From Pseudomonas iridis (GTDB lineage Bacteria > Pseudomonadota > Gammaproteobacteria > Pseudomonadales > Pseudomonadaceae), in assembly GCF_017980685.1 (NCBI RefSeq), contig NZ_JACXXO010000005.1, positions 244,779 to 308,778 of the forward strand: a DNA stretch of 64,000 bases, read 5' to 3'. Made by a program: the position numbers and the translations under genes. Below the pieces are notes generated by a model. The model was not told the DNA's origin. It was given only the letters and a program-made list of their open reading frames with translations, and did no database searches. Shown piece by piece: positions 1 to 8,586 of this stretch. The first letter of the stretch is position 1. Each line of letters starts with the position of its first letter.

Positions 1-75
1 CCAGCGATAGCGGTGTGTCAGTCAATGAAGATAATGAAAGTACCGACCACATCGCTGGCAAGCCAGCTCCCACAT
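1..75. repeat. REPIN, left part cut by window edge
   Basis: A REP unit at 50-75 reads CATCGCTGGCAAGCCAGC followed by TCCCACA, the reverse orientation of the Pseudomonas GTGGGAGCTGGCTTGCCAGCGATG type. Bases 1-16 look like the end of an inverted mate, with about 33 nt between them. The mate is incomplete because the window starts there. Confidence 0.7.
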
Positions 76-219
76 AGTTCGCGGTGTTGCCAGCCCCTCT
101 GTTCTGCGCCTTTGCGTGACATTCGAGTGACATTTACGGGTTTAAATTTCGCCGCATTCAGGCGTATAACCTGTACAGACTTTTTGATCTGCACGCGGAC
201 ATCAACACGGGGTAGCGAC

Positions 220-1845
220 ATGACCACAGCAAACATCCTTGGCAACCTGTTCCCTTCTGTCAGCGACATCCCGGAAAAATACCGCCTCGACGGTCAGGTC
301 GAGCAGCGCGAATATCTGGTCGACGGTGAATTGCGCCGCTGGGACGGCCCGCTCGCCACGGTTCGCAGCCCGGTTTATTTGCACGGCGACAATGGCGATG
401 AACAAGTGATTCTCGGCAGCACACCCCTGCTCGACGCCGACACTGCCCTCACCGCGCTGGACGCCGCCGTCCGCGCCTACGACCGTGGCCAGGGCCTGTG
501 GCCGACCATGCGTGTGGCCGAACGCATCCAGCACGTTGAAGCGTTCCTGGGGCGCATGCGCCAGCAGCGTGACGCAGTGGTCAAGCTGCTGATGTGGGAA
601 ATCGGCAAGAACCTCAAGGACTCGGAAAAAGAGTTCGACCGCACCTGCGACTACATCGTTGACACCATCAATGCGCTGAAAGAACTCGATCGCCGCTCCA
701 GCCGTTTCGAACTGGAGCAGGACACGCTGGGGCAAATTCGCCGCGTGCCGCTCGGCGTGGCGCTGTGCATGGGCCCCTACAACTATCCGCTGAACGAGAC
801 CTTCACCACGCTGATTCCGGCGCTGATCATGGGCAACACCGTGGTGTTCAAACCGGCCAAGCTTGGCGTGCTGCTGATTCGCCCATTGCTCGAAGCGTTC
901 CGCGACAGCTTCCCTACCGGTGTGATCAACGTCATCTACGGCAGCGGCCGCGAAACCGTCAGCGCACTGATGGCCAGCGGCAAGATCGACATCTTCGCCT
1001 TCATCGGCACCAACAAGGCCGCCAGCGACCTGAAGAAACTGCACCCAAAACCGCACCGCTTGCGCGCCGCACTGGGGCTGGATGCGAAGAACCCCGGCAT
1101 CGTCCTGCCGGAAGTCGATCTGGACAACGCCGTCAGCGAGGCGGTCACCGGGTCACTGTCGTTCAACGGCCAGCGCTGCACCGCGCTGAAAATACTGTTT
1201 GTCCATGAGGATGTGGTCGACAGCTTCATCGAAAAATTCAACACAAAACTGGCCACGCTGAAACCGGGCATGCCGTGGGACAGCGGAGTGTCGCTGACAC
1301 CGCTGCCGGAGTCGGGCAAGGTCGATTATTTGCATGGGCTGGTCGCGGATGCGCGCAGCAAGGGTGCCGAAGTGGTCAACCCCAATGGCGGCGAGTCGCG
1401 CGAGTCGTTTTTCTACCCGGCGGTGCTGTACCCGGTGAACCCGCAGATGCGTGTGTATCAGGAAGAACAGTTTGGCCCGGTGGTGCCGATCGTGCCGTAC
1501 AGTCACCTCGATACGGTGATCGACTACGTGCTGGAATCGGACTTCGGCCAGCAGTTGAGCATCTTCGGCACCAACCCGGTGGCCGTCGGACGGCTGGTCG
1601 ACACATTTGCCAATCAGGTCGGCCGGATCAACCTCAACGCCCAATGCCAACGTGGCCCGGACACTTATCCGTTCAACGGCCGCAAGAACTCCGCCGAAGG
1701 CACGCTGTCGGTACACGATGCACTGCGGGTGTTTTCGATCCGCACACTGGTGGCCACCAAATACCAGGACAGCAACAAGGATCTGATCAGCGAGATCATT
1801 CGCGGACGCGATTCGAGCTTCCTGACCACCGACTACATCTTCTGA
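220..1845 (+). CDS. gapN: NADP-dependent glyceraldehyde-3-phosphate dehydrogenase-like aldehyde dehydrogenase
   Basis: This 541-residue cytoplasmic enzyme belongs to the aldehyde dehydrogenase superfamily, in the long GapN-like branch expected to oxidise glyceraldehyde-3-phosphate to 3-phosphoglycerate with NADP without phosphorylation. The cofactor region has PYNYPLNETFTTLIPAL and a VVFKPAK stretch, and the catalytic Cys is about residue 320 in NGQRCTA. At the usual ALDH general-base position (LELGGKNP in most members) the sequence is LGLDAKNP, so the normal Glu is absent and an Asp lies two residues later. The reading frame is open 69 codons further upstream, but the MTTANILGN start at 220 begins where protein-like sequence begins. 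The FUSC gene follows 13 bp downstream, so the two may be co-transcribed. The substrate is inferred from family membership. Confidence 0.85.
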   Translation: MTTANILGNLFPSVSDIPEKYRLDGQVEQREYLVDGELRRWDGPLATVRSPVYLHGDNGDEQVILGSTPLLDADTALTALDAAVRAYDRGQGLWPTMRVAERIQHVEAFLGRMRQQRDAVVKLLMWEIGKNLKDSEKEFDRTCDYIVDTINALKELDRRSSRFELEQDTLGQIRRVPLGVALCMGPYNYPLNETFTTLIPALIMGNTVVFKPAKLGVLLIRPLLEAFRDSFPTGVINVIYGSGRETVSALMASGKIDIFAFIGTNKAASDLKKLHPKPHRLRAALGLDAKNPGIVLPEVDLDNAVSEAVTGSLSFNGQRCTALKILFVHEDVVDSFIEKFNTKLATLKPGMPWDSGVSLTPLPESGKVDYLHGLVADARSKGAEVVNPNGGESRESFFYPAVLYPVNPQMRVYQEEQFGPVVPIVPYSHLDTVIDYVLESDFGQQLSIFGTNPVAVGRLVDTFANQVGRINLNAQCQRGPDTYPFNGRKNSAEGTLSVHDALRVFSIRTLVATKYQDSNKDLISEIIRGRDSSFLTTDYIF

Positions 1846-1858
1846 CGAGGGCCTTGCA

Positions 1859-2932
1859 CTGAGTACGTTCAGCACCCACCGACTGCCACCGCTGTTGCGC
1901 CGAATCCTGCGTCCGCTGCTGGACCCGTACCGGCGCTACCGTCACGCCCGACTGATCCACGCGGTGCGGGTGGCACTGGGGTTGCTGGCAACCATCCTGC
2001 TGACCACCGGTATCAACCTGCCTCATGGCGAGTGGGCATCGGTGACCATGCTGGTGGTCATCGGCGGTTTGCAGCACCACGGCAACATCGGCAAAAAAGC
2101 CGCCGAACGCGCCACCGGCACCTTGATCGGCGCCGGCGTCGGTTTGTTGCTGGTGGCGCAGGAGGCGTGGCTCGGCATGCCGTGGCTGACCTACTTTGCC
2201 ATGGCCGTGGTGTGCGGCTTCTTCTCGTATCACGCCATCGGCAAGGGTGGCTACACCGCCCTGCTCTCGGCGATCACGGTATTTATCGTCGCCGGGCACG
2301 GCGACAACCCGATCACGGATGGGCTGTGGCGCGGGGTCGATATCCTGATCGGCATTGCCCTGGCGCTGGCATTTTCCTTCGCCCTGCCGCTGTACGCGGT
2401 GTACTCGTGGCGCTACAACCTGGCCAATGCCTTGCGCGATTGCGCCACGGTATACGGACGCATCATCAGCGGCCAACCGGTCAGCGCCGACGAACATCTG
2501 AAACTGATGGGCCGCCTGGGTGCGGTGATGGTGCAACTGCGTTCGCTGATGCCGTCGGTATCCAAGGAAGTGAAGATTTCCATGACCGAACTCGATGCCA
2601 TCCAGCGCAACTTGCGCATGTGCATCAGCACACTGGAGATCCTCGGTAACACGCGCCCCGACGCCAACGACCCCGAAGCCATGGCCCATCTGCAATCAGC
2701 GTTGAAGGCCGAGCACCGGCAGATTCGCGTGCAATTGATTGGTATGGCCCGCGCACTCAAGTCGGGAGCGACGCAGCGTCTGGATCGGCCAGCGGAGTTG
2801 CCGGACGCCAGCCTTGACGCACCGGTTTATAGTGCTTTGGATGGCTATCGATTGCTGACCCGGCAACTCGCCGCGAACATCGGCGAGTTGCGCCAGCGCC
2901 TGGCGAAAACCGCGCCGCGCTGGAACATCTGA
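1859..2932 (+). CDS. FUSC-family inner-membrane protein (possible aromatic acid or metabolite exporter)
   Basis: About 357 residues from the proposed start. The N-terminal half has a run of hydrophobic helices (VALGLLATILLTTGINL, MLVVIGGL, GTLIGAGVGLLLV, YFAMAVVCGFF, ILIGIALALAFSFALPL) typical of the FUSC/YccS/AaeB membrane domain. The rest is a cytoplasmic helical domain. No ATG, GTG or TTG near the front has a ribosome site. A GAGGG at 1847-1851 lies 7 nt before an in-frame CTG at 1859, giving an N-terminus that continues smoothly into the conserved region, whereas the TTG at 1895 has none. I therefore place the start at the CTG, with TTG 1895 as the alternative. It lies just after gapN on the same strand. 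The exported substrate cannot be deduced. Confidence 0.8.
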   Translation: MSTFSTHRLPPLLRRILRPLLDPYRRYRHARLIHAVRVALGLLATILLTTGINLPHGEWASVTMLVVIGGLQHHGNIGKKAAERATGTLIGAGVGLLLVAQEAWLGMPWLTYFAMAVVCGFFSYHAIGKGGYTALLSAITVFIVAGHGDNPITDGLWRGVDILIGIALALAFSFALPLYAVYSWRYNLANALRDCATVYGRIISGQPVSADEHLKLMGRLGAVMVQLRSLMPSVSKEVKISMTELDAIQRNLRMCISTLEILGNTRPDANDPEAMAHLQSALKAEHRQIRVQLIGMARALKSGATQRLDRPAELPDASLDAPVYSALDGYRLLTRQLAANIGELRQRLAKTAPRWNI

Positions 2933-2936
2933 CGTT

Positions 2937-3830
2937 TTACTGCGCAGCCAGTCGCCGCGCCTTGAAACCCCAGCCCTGTTGCATCCCCGCAGCGGCCAGC
3001 AGAATCGCTGCTACGCCCACCCATTGCAGGACCTCCAGGCGATGACCGAAGGCTAACCAGTCGACGAAAATCGCTGCAATCGGGTAGATGAACGACAGTG
3101 CGCCCGTCAACGCTGTCGGCAACTTCTGAATCGCGCCATAGAGCAGCACGTACATCAGGCCAGTGTGAACGATGCCCAGCGTCACCAGGCTGGCCCATGC
3201 ACTCGGCGCTTGCGGCAGTGCCGAAAAGTGCGCGAACGGCGCGAGCAGCAGCACGCCGGTGCAGACCTGAATCAGCGCAATCAAGTGCGGCGGCGTACCC
3301 GTCAGGCGCTTGATGATCAACGCGGCAATCGCATAGAGAAACGCCGCGCCCAGTGCCAGAGCGATGCCCAGCAGGTACTGACTACCTCCATCGCCTTGCT
3401 GGCCGTGGGCACTGACAATCGCCAGCATGCCCATAAAGGAAATTGCCAGCCAAAACAGCTTTTGCAGGGTAATTTTCTCGCCGAGGAACAGCGCCGCCAG
3501 TCCGACCAGCATGAACGGCTGCACGTTGTACACCGCTGTGCCGATGGCGATCGAGGCCCGGGAATAAGACGCAAACAACAGCACCCAGTTGCCGACAATC
3601 GCCACGCCGCTGAGCACCGCCAGCAAGAATTTAGTGCGTGTCAGTAAGCCGGGGCGCAAAAAACCGAAAATCGCGCAGATCAGCAACAAAGTGCCGGCCC
3701 CAAACACACAGCGCCAGAACACTACGTCCAGCACCGGTTGCCCGGAAACCAGCACGAACCAGCCGATCGTCCCGGATATCAGCATGGCCGCGGTCATTTC
3801 AAATGAGCCGCGACGGATCGGGTTGTCCAT
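2937..3830 (-). CDS. EamA/DMT-family transporter
   Basis: The 297-residue protein has ten hydrophobic helices arranged as two EamA repeats, the usual drug/metabolite transporter length. Motifs include FWRCVFGAGTLLL early in repeat one and YVLLYGAIQKLPTALTGALS followed by PIAAIFVDWLAFG in repeat two. The start at 3830 is chosen because GAGGAG on the minus strand lies 7 nt upstream; the neighbouring ATG at 3833 would be only 4 nt away. It is divergent from the Lrp-type gene at 3980, an arrangement common for amino-acid exporters controlled by an adjacent Lrp/AsnC regulator, so export of an amino acid or related metabolite is a reasonable inference. The 3' end lies 4 bp from the FUSC gene, tail to tail. 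Confidence 0.88.
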   Translation of the reverse strand: MDNPIRRGSFEMTAAMLISGTIGWFVLVSGQPVLDVVFWRCVFGAGTLLLICAIFGFLRPGLLTRTKFLLAVLSGVAIVGNWVLLFASYSRASIAIGTAVYNVQPFMLVGLAALFLGEKITLQKLFWLAISFMGMLAIVSAHGQQGDGGSQYLLGIALALGAAFLYAIAALIIKRLTGTPPHLIALIQVCTGVLLLAPFAHFSALPQAPSAWASLVTLGIVHTGLMYVLLYGAIQKLPTALTGALSFIYPIAAIFVDWLAFGHRLEVLQWVGVAAILLAAAGMQQGWGFKARRLAAQ

Positions 3831-3979
3831 CATCAATCTCCTCAGCGTTTGGCGAATGCGTGGCAAAAGTATGCCAATCGGACGCAGGGCCATTCCAGCG
3901 CAAAAAGCAGGCTAAACTCGGTTTCTGCCTTTTTTATCGAGGGTGGTTTTTATCAATTGCCTAATGCTGGAGATTGACC

Positions 3980-4417
3980 ATGACCGATGACATCGACCAG
4001 ATCCTCATCAGTGCCTTGATGGAGGATTCGCGGCGCTCATTAAAGGCCTTGGCGCAGATCAGCGGCCTGTCGTCGCCCAGCGTCGCGGAACGCTTGCGCC
4101 GACTTGAAGAACGCGGCGTGCTCAAGGGCTACACCGTCGAAATCGACCCCAAGTGTTTTGGCTATCAATTGCAGGCCATCGTCCGTGTGCGACCGCTGCC
4201 GGGGCAACTGCAAGAAGTAGAGCGGCAGATTCTGGCGATTCCCGAATTCACCGAATGCGACAAGGTGACCGGCGAGGACTGTTTCATCGCCCGCCTGCAC
4301 GTACGTTCGATGGAACAGCTGGACACCCTGCTTGATCGCCTTAACAACCTGGCCGAAACCAACACGGCGATCGTCAAGAAGACGCCAGTCAAACGCCGAC
4401 TGCCACCCATGGGATGA
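3980..4417 (+). CDS. Lrp/AsnC-family transcriptional regulator
   Basis: The 145-residue protein has an N-terminal winged helix-turn-helix (residues about 5-50: DDIDQILISALMEDSRRS, then LAQISGLSSPSVAERLRRLEERGVLKGY) and a C-terminal RAM/AsnC ligand-binding domain with VTGEDCFIARLHV. The ATG at 3980 is preceded by GGAG with 7 nt spacing; an in-frame TTG at 3974 is unlikely. Its position divergent from the DMT transporter suggests it controls that gene in response to an amino acid, but no operator was identified with confidence in the roughly 150-bp intergenic region. Confidence 0.9.
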   Translation: MTDDIDQILISALMEDSRRSLKALAQISGLSSPSVAERLRRLEERGVLKGYTVEIDPKCFGYQLQAIVRVRPLPGQLQEVERQILAIPEFTECDKVTGEDCFIARLHVRSMEQLDTLLDRLNNLAETNTAIVKKTPVKRRLPPMG

Positions 4418-4474
4418 ATGCTTTTTACCTGCGTTCGGCGTAGATTGAGGTTTTTGCGGCTAAGGATTGGCGGT

Positions 4475-4801
4475 ATGAAAATTCAGGCAGTGATGCTGGC
4501 GACGCTGATGCTCGCCGGTTGCGGGACCGTGCAGACGGTGGTGCGCAGCGATCAGAATACGGCGGACTACCTGAAAGACAAGAAATCCCACTGCGGCGCC
4601 GTTCCGCGGATCTACAGCGGCGTCACCTATGATTTCTGCCTGCTGCACGCAGAGCGGCCGGATGATGTCGATGCGTTCAATTACAACAACGCAACGCCCG
4701 GCGTGCTGGTAGATGCCGCATTGTCGGGGGTGCTGGACACACTGCTGTTGCCTTACACGATCTACAAACAACAGGCCGATGGCAGCATCGTGATCAATTG
4801 A
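4475..4801 (+). CDS. YceK/YidQ-like lipoprotein
   Basis: This is a 108-residue exported protein. It starts MKIQAVMLATLMLAGCGTV, a lipoprotein signal peptide with the lipobox LAGC and Cys at about residue 16. The mature part contains RIYSGVTYDFCLLHAERP and ends with a hydrophobic stretch (LVDAALSGVLDTLLLPYTIY), as in the YceK/YidQ (DUF1375) family of small outer-membrane lipoproteins. The ATG is preceded by AAGGA about 8 nt upstream; the frame is open for 19 more codons but without a ribosome site. It ends 20 bp before a strong hairpin terminator. No specific role is known to me. Confidence 0.8.
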   Translation: MKIQAVMLATLMLAGCGTVQTVVRSDQNTADYLKDKKSHCGAVPRIYSGVTYDFCLLHAERPDDVDAFNYNNATPGVLVDAALSGVLDTLLLPYTIYKQQADGSIVIN

Positions 4802-4820
4802 TCACCTTTTCTGCAGGCAA

Positions 4821-4850
4821 CAAAAAACCCGCCTAGGCGGGTTTTTTGTT
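4821..4850. terminator. Bidirectional rho-independent terminator
   Basis: A perfect stem AACCCGCC/GGCGGGTT centred on CTAG is flanked by an A-run on the left and a T-run on the right. It can terminate both the lipoprotein gene (+) and the convergent yccA gene (-). Confidence 0.9.
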
Positions 4851-4866
4851 ATTTCATGAACTGCGA

Positions 4867-5538
4867 TCAGTCATCGCGGCTCATGATGCCGAAGATCTGC
4901 AACAAGCTGATGAACAGGTTGTAGATCGATACATACAGGCTGATGGTCGCCATGATGTAGTTACGCTCGCCGCCGTGAATGATGGCGCTGGTCTGGAACA
5001 GGATGCAGACCGACGAGAACAGCACGAAACCTGCGCTGATCGCCAGTTGCAGGCCGCTGACCTGGAAGAAGAAGCTCGCCAGCGTTGCACCCAGCAGGAC
5101 GAAGAAACCGGCGGTGATGAAACCACCCAGGAAACTCATGTCCTTGCGGGTGATCAGCACGTAAGCCGACAAACCACCGAACACCAGTGCCGTCATCGCG
5201 AACGCGGAGCTGACCACTTCAGCGCCGCCCTGCATGCCCAGGTAACGATTGAGGATCGGGCCGAGCAGGAAACCCATGAAACCGGTCAACGCAAAGGCGG
5301 ACACCAGGCCCCACGCGGAATCACGAAGTTTGTTGGTAAGGAAGAAAAGCCCGTAGAAGCCAATCAGCACCACGAAAATGTTCGGGTAGCCAACACGCAT
5401 CTGCTGGGCAACGAACGCCATCACGCCGCTGAATGCGAGGGTGAGAGCGAGTAGACCATAAGTGTTGCGCAGGACGCGGCTAACCTCTAGCTGCTCAGCC
5501 TGCACGCTGTTATTAACTGCGTAATCCTGTTCGCGCAT
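4867..5538 (-). CDS. yccA: Bax inhibitor-1 family membrane protein, YccA (FtsH modulator)
   Basis: The 223-residue inner-membrane protein has seven hydrophobic helices and the BI-1/YccA signature region (VLRNTYGLLALTLAFSG near the N-terminus and GFFVLLGATLASFF in the middle). The length matches E. coli YccA (about 219 residues), which binds and slows FtsH-mediated degradation of membrane proteins such as SecY. The C-terminus ends with a short hydrophilic tail, as in bacterial members. The MREQDYAV start is preceded by an AGGAG-type site on the minus strand. It is monocistronic, sharing the terminator at 4821-4850 with the lipoprotein gene and running away from the tRNA-Ser promoter. Confidence 0.88.
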   Translation of the reverse strand: MREQDYAVNNSVQAEQLEVSRVLRNTYGLLALTLAFSGVMAFVAQQMRVGYPNIFVVLIGFYGLFFLTNKLRDSAWGLVSAFALTGFMGFLLGPILNRYLGMQGGAEVVSSAFAMTALVFGGLSAYVLITRKDMSFLGGFITAGFFVLLGATLASFFFQVSGLQLAISAGFVLFSSVCILFQTSAIIHGGERNYIMATISLYVSIYNLFISLLQIFGIMSRDD

Positions 5539-5615
5539 GGCGACACTCCTGTTGGTTTGAAACGTTCAGTCGCAAAGATCATAACAGACGCTCTGTAACA
5601 AGCCATGCAGAGAGT

Positions 5616-5643
5616 TTGACAGTGTGTTTCATTCAGGTATTAT
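5616..5643 (+). promoter_or_regulatory. Sigma-70 promoter of tRNA-Ser
   Basis: TTGACA (5616-5621) and TATTAT (5638-5643) are separated by 16 bp and followed by a GC-rich discriminator (GGCGCCCGC) typical of stringently controlled stable RNA promoters. The tRNA begins 17 nt after the -10 box. Confidence 0.8.
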
Positions 5644-5660
5644 GGCGCCCGCAACGCAAC

Positions 5661-5748
5661 GGAGGTGTGGCCGAGTGGTTTAAGGCAACGGTCTTGAAAA
5701 CCGTCGACTGTAACAGGTCCATGAGTTCGAATCCCATCGCCTCCGCCA
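5661..5748 (+). tRNA. tRNA-Ser (anticodon UGA)
   Basis: An 88-nt class II tRNA. The acceptor stem GGAGGTG pairs with CGCCTCC, the anticodon loop CTTGAAA gives UGA, there is a long variable arm, the T-loop is GTTCGAATC, and the CCA end is encoded. It has its own promoter and is followed by a hairpin at 5759-5788 and then by the accessory module at 5.8-9.36 kb. Confidence 0.95.
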
Positions 5749-5758
5749 TATTTGTACC

Positions 5759-5788
5759 GACAAAGCCCTGATTATTCAGGGCTTTGTC
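5759..5788 (+). terminator. Terminator after tRNA-Ser
   Basis: A 13-bp inverted repeat GACAAAGCCCTGA/TCAGGGCTTTGTC with a short TTAT-type loop, starting 10 nt after the tRNA CCA. The following T-run is weak (GTTTCT). Confidence 0.75.
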
Positions 5789-5790
5789 GT

Positions 5791-5932
5791 TTCTGGCATT
5801 TGGGAAATTTGCTCCTCTCTCTATGGATCGTTTCCGCATCTTTTTGAAACCCTGCCCTTCTGATATCACTGGTTCGACCTCGACACATCTGAAGATGTGG
5901 CTGTCTTCAACGGACAGCTTTCGGCCATTCTC
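5791..5932 (+). repeat. Imperfect direct repeat, copy A (left boundary of accessory module)
   Basis: This non-coding block shares, in the same order, a series of segments with 9191-9358: TTCTG..CATT..GGAAA, GCTCCT, CTCTATG, ATCGTTTCCGCATCTTTT, ACCCTGCCCTTC, TGGCTGTCTTC and GGCTTTCG-like ends. It starts directly after the tRNA-Ser terminator. The remaining sequence to 6183 shows no convincing gene. Confidence 0.7.
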
Positions 5933-6183
5933 TGCCGTTCTTCACTACAGGATGTCTTGGCCAAGTCGAATGCTTGATCAGCGCGGATACATTGACAGGC
6001 CTTGTCGAACAGATTGCCTGCCAGGTACACCGAAAAGGTTGCGTACAACGTCCAGTCGAACCACCCGAGCGCATTGCCTATACCTGCGGCGTGAAAAAAT
6101 TTCCGGCGTCCTTGGTGAGACGTCGTATCGTTCTTATTTTATGTCCGGGTTACAGGCAGAATCGGGGCGCCCGGGGAGTCGGA

Positions 6184-7431
6184 TCAAAGATGCAGCGCCG
6201 GCCTGGCCTGGGCACCGCCATGGGAAGGAACCCGGACACGCAACGCAATCAGCAACGCGGCCAGCAGCATCAACACGGCCGCCGCTACAAATACACCTGC
6301 GCTACCACCGAAACTGAACATCGCACCGCCAGCGGCTGCGCCTGTTGCGATGGCCGACTGCACGGACGCCACTACCATGCCCCCGGCGCTTTCCGCCTGA
6401 TCAGGTACGGCGCTGGCGACCCAGTTCGACCATGCCACTGGCACACCACCAAAGGCCAAGCCCCAGACCGCCAGCAGAATGGCCTGACCCGGCACCGAGG
6501 CCGGCAAAAGAACCAACGCCAGTGCCGCAACGCCCACCAGCACCGGCATCAACACCAGGGTGGCCAACGGGTGACGGGGAAGCAGCCATCCAGCCACCAG
6601 CGTGCCGACAAAGTTCGCCACACCGAACCCCAGAAGCATCAGCGACAGCCCTTGCGGGCCAATGCTTGTCGTACCTTCGAGGAATGGCCGAATATAAGTG
6701 AACATCGCAAAGTGGCCGCTGTGCACCAACACGCAACCGAACATCCCCATGGCGATGCCCGGGCGCAGCAACACCTCAAACACCGTGCGCAGGCGTGCAG
6801 GCCGGCGCGGCGCAAGCCGCGGCAGAGTAAACGACTGGAAAGCCAGGGTCACGCCCCCCACCGCCGCTGCTGCAAAGAACGCGCTGCGCCAGCCATATAG
6901 CCCGCCTAGAAAACTGCCCAACGGGACCGCAACCACCGTCCCGATAGCAATGCCGCTGAAAATGATCGAGAGCGCTCGCGGCAACAAAGCAGCCGGTACT
7001 AATCGCATCGCCACTGCCGCCGCCATGCTCCAGAACCCGCCAAGGGCGATACCCAGCAAGATACGCATCAACAGCAGCACCGCGAAACTGGAGGAAATAG
7101 CGACCAACAGATTGGATGCGATCATCAGCGTGGAAAACCCCAGCAGCACCCAACGGCGATCGATACTGCGAGTCAGGCCTGGCACCAACAGGCCGGCGAA
7201 CAGCGCCACCACTGCAGTTACCGTTACGGCCTGGCCAGCTAGCGCTTCGGACACACCCAAATCGGTAGCCATCGGTGTTAACAGGCTTGCCGGAAGGTAC
7301 TCAGCGGTCAGCAAGCCGAACACGCCCATTGCCAACGAGAATACGGCCATCCACGCGGGGGTTGCAGGTTCTACGTCCTGCCCGGCGCCGGGACGGCTGT
7401 CGGGTACGGCATTACACACAAGGTCAGTCAT
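6184..7431 (-). CDS. NepI-like MFS exporter
   Basis: The 415-residue protein has twelve hydrophobic helices of the DHA1 type. The first helices read AVFSLAMGVFGLLTAEYLPASLL and TPMATDLGVSEALAGQAVTV, and the motif-A region is RSIDRRWVLL. These and the GGFWSMAAAVAMRLVP segment closely resemble E. coli NepI, a purine ribonucleoside efflux pump. Nucleoside or nucleoside-analogue export is inferred from this resemblance. The gene is divergent from the AraC-type regulator at 7533 (101 bp apart), which probably controls it. It is the first gene of the module bounded by direct repeats after tRNA-Ser. The start at 7431 has GGGAG about 9 nt upstream. Confidence 0.85.
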   Translation of the reverse strand: MTDLVCNAVPDSRPGAGQDVEPATPAWMAVFSLAMGVFGLLTAEYLPASLLTPMATDLGVSEALAGQAVTVTAVVALFAGLLVPGLTRSIDRRWVLLGFSTLMIASNLLVAISSSFAVLLLMRILLGIALGGFWSMAAAVAMRLVPAALLPRALSIIFSGIAIGTVVAVPLGSFLGGLYGWRSAFFAAAAVGGVTLAFQSFTLPRLAPRRPARLRTVFEVLLRPGIAMGMFGCVLVHSGHFAMFTYIRPFLEGTTSIGPQGLSLMLLGFGVANFVGTLVAGWLLPRHPLATLVLMPVLVGVAALALVLLPASVPGQAILLAVWGLAFGGVPVAWSNWVASAVPDQAESAGGMVVASVQSAIATGAAAGGAMFSFGGSAGVFVAAAVLMLLAALLIALRVRVPSHGGAQARPALHL

Positions 7432-7532
7432 TGCACGGATCTCCCAATCTTCATTGCGACCCGCAGTCTAGGCGCGAGAATCCGGATGATCTATGATCAT
7501 AAACCTCGATTTTTTGACTGAAACACCTAACG

Positions 7533-8486
7533 ATGCCTACAGATCAGTTTGCTCTCTCCTCGGAACTCATCAACGAGTTGTTGCGCGGCATGCGCCTGCG
7601 TGGCGTTGAGCACCGGCGTATCCGAGCCGGTCCAGTCTTCGGCCTGGGCTTCGCGGCCAAACCTGGGCATGCCTGGTTCCACTTCCTGGCGGTCGGCAAT
7701 GCGATGCTACGGATGGAGGACGGAACAACCTATGCGCTGTCTGCCGGCAACGCCGCTTTTATCTCCCATGGTGCGGCCCATCAACTGCTTTCCCATACGG
7801 ACGTGCCTGTTCAGGACATCGACCGTTTAGACGGCGCACCCCTCGGTGAAACCGTCAGCGCGGTAGATGCCGGAACCGATGCCAACCCCACGCCGACCAC
7901 CATTTTGTTCAGTAGCTGCATGGAGTTTGAGTTGGGCAGTATCCATGGCCTGGGCAGCCTGATGCCCGGCCTGATGCTGATTGATGCCGGCGGCCAGCGT
8001 TATCCCGGACTGGTGCCGATTTTGACCACCATGGAGCGCGAGGTCAGCGCCGCACGTATCGGCTTCGCCGGCATCCTCGCGCGACTGGCCGACGTGGTGG
8101 CCGCCATGGTCGTTCGCGGTTGGGTGGAGTGCGCCTGCGGTAATGCCTCTGGCCTGGTCGCCGCATTGCGCGATCCACGCTTGGCAAATGCGCTTCTTGC
8201 GCTCCACCAACAACCGGGACGCAACTGGACCGTTGCGCAGCTGGCGGAGCAATGCAATACCTCGCGTTCAGTCTTCGCGGACCGTTTCCAAGTGACTATT
8301 GGCATGACACCACTACGCTACGTCACTGAGTTGCGAATGCGGCTTGCAAGCCAGTGGCTGACGCTAGAAAGGCTGCCAATTGAAGAGGTGGCGCTGCGCC
8401 TGGGCTATACATCTCAGGCCGCTTTCAGTCGCGCATTCAAGCGCATTACGGGCAAGACGCCTGGATTAAGTCGACAGTCGAGGTAG
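7533..8486 (+). CDS. AraC-family regulator with N-terminal cupin domain
   Basis: The 317-residue protein has an N-terminal cupin-type ligand-binding domain (residues about 15-200, with HAWFHFLAVGNAML and ISHGAAHQLLSH). Its C-terminal double helix-turn-helix has VAQLAEQCNTSRSVFADRF, then LPIEEVALRLGYTSQAAFSRAFKRI and the closing GKTPG. This layout (cupin_6 plus HTH_18) is standard for AraC regulators next to MFS exporters. The 101-bp region shared with the divergent exporter contains TGATCTATGATCA, a possible operator core. The ligand is unknown. Confidence 0.87.
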   Translation: MPTDQFALSSELINELLRGMRLRGVEHRRIRAGPVFGLGFAAKPGHAWFHFLAVGNAMLRMEDGTTYALSAGNAAFISHGAAHQLLSHTDVPVQDIDRLDGAPLGETVSAVDAGTDANPTPTTILFSSCMEFELGSIHGLGSLMPGLMLIDAGGQRYPGLVPILTTMEREVSAARIGFAGILARLADVVAAMVVRGWVECACGNASGLVAALRDPRLANALLALHQQPGRNWTVAQLAEQCNTSRSVFADRFQVTIGMTPLRYVTELRMRLASQWLTLERLPIEEVALRLGYTSQAAFSRAFKRITGKTPGLSRQSR

Positions 8487-8586
8487 TCCGCAGTTTCCTG
8501 ACGCCGAGCAGGAGTCGTGGAGGGAGCCATAGGGCGGCTTTGCACTGTCTATGCGTCAGGCAGCTTTAGGCCATAAGCCACCATTC

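Noticed and set aside
13..219. 69-codon N-terminal extension of the GapN-like gene
   Set aside because: It translates through the REP element and shows no protein-like sequence; the ATG at 220 fits the family.
5661..5748. tRNA-Ser as an integrated-element attachment site
   Set aside because: No second copy of the tRNA 3' end and no integrase gene were seen within the window; the flanking repeats are unrelated to the tRNA sequence.
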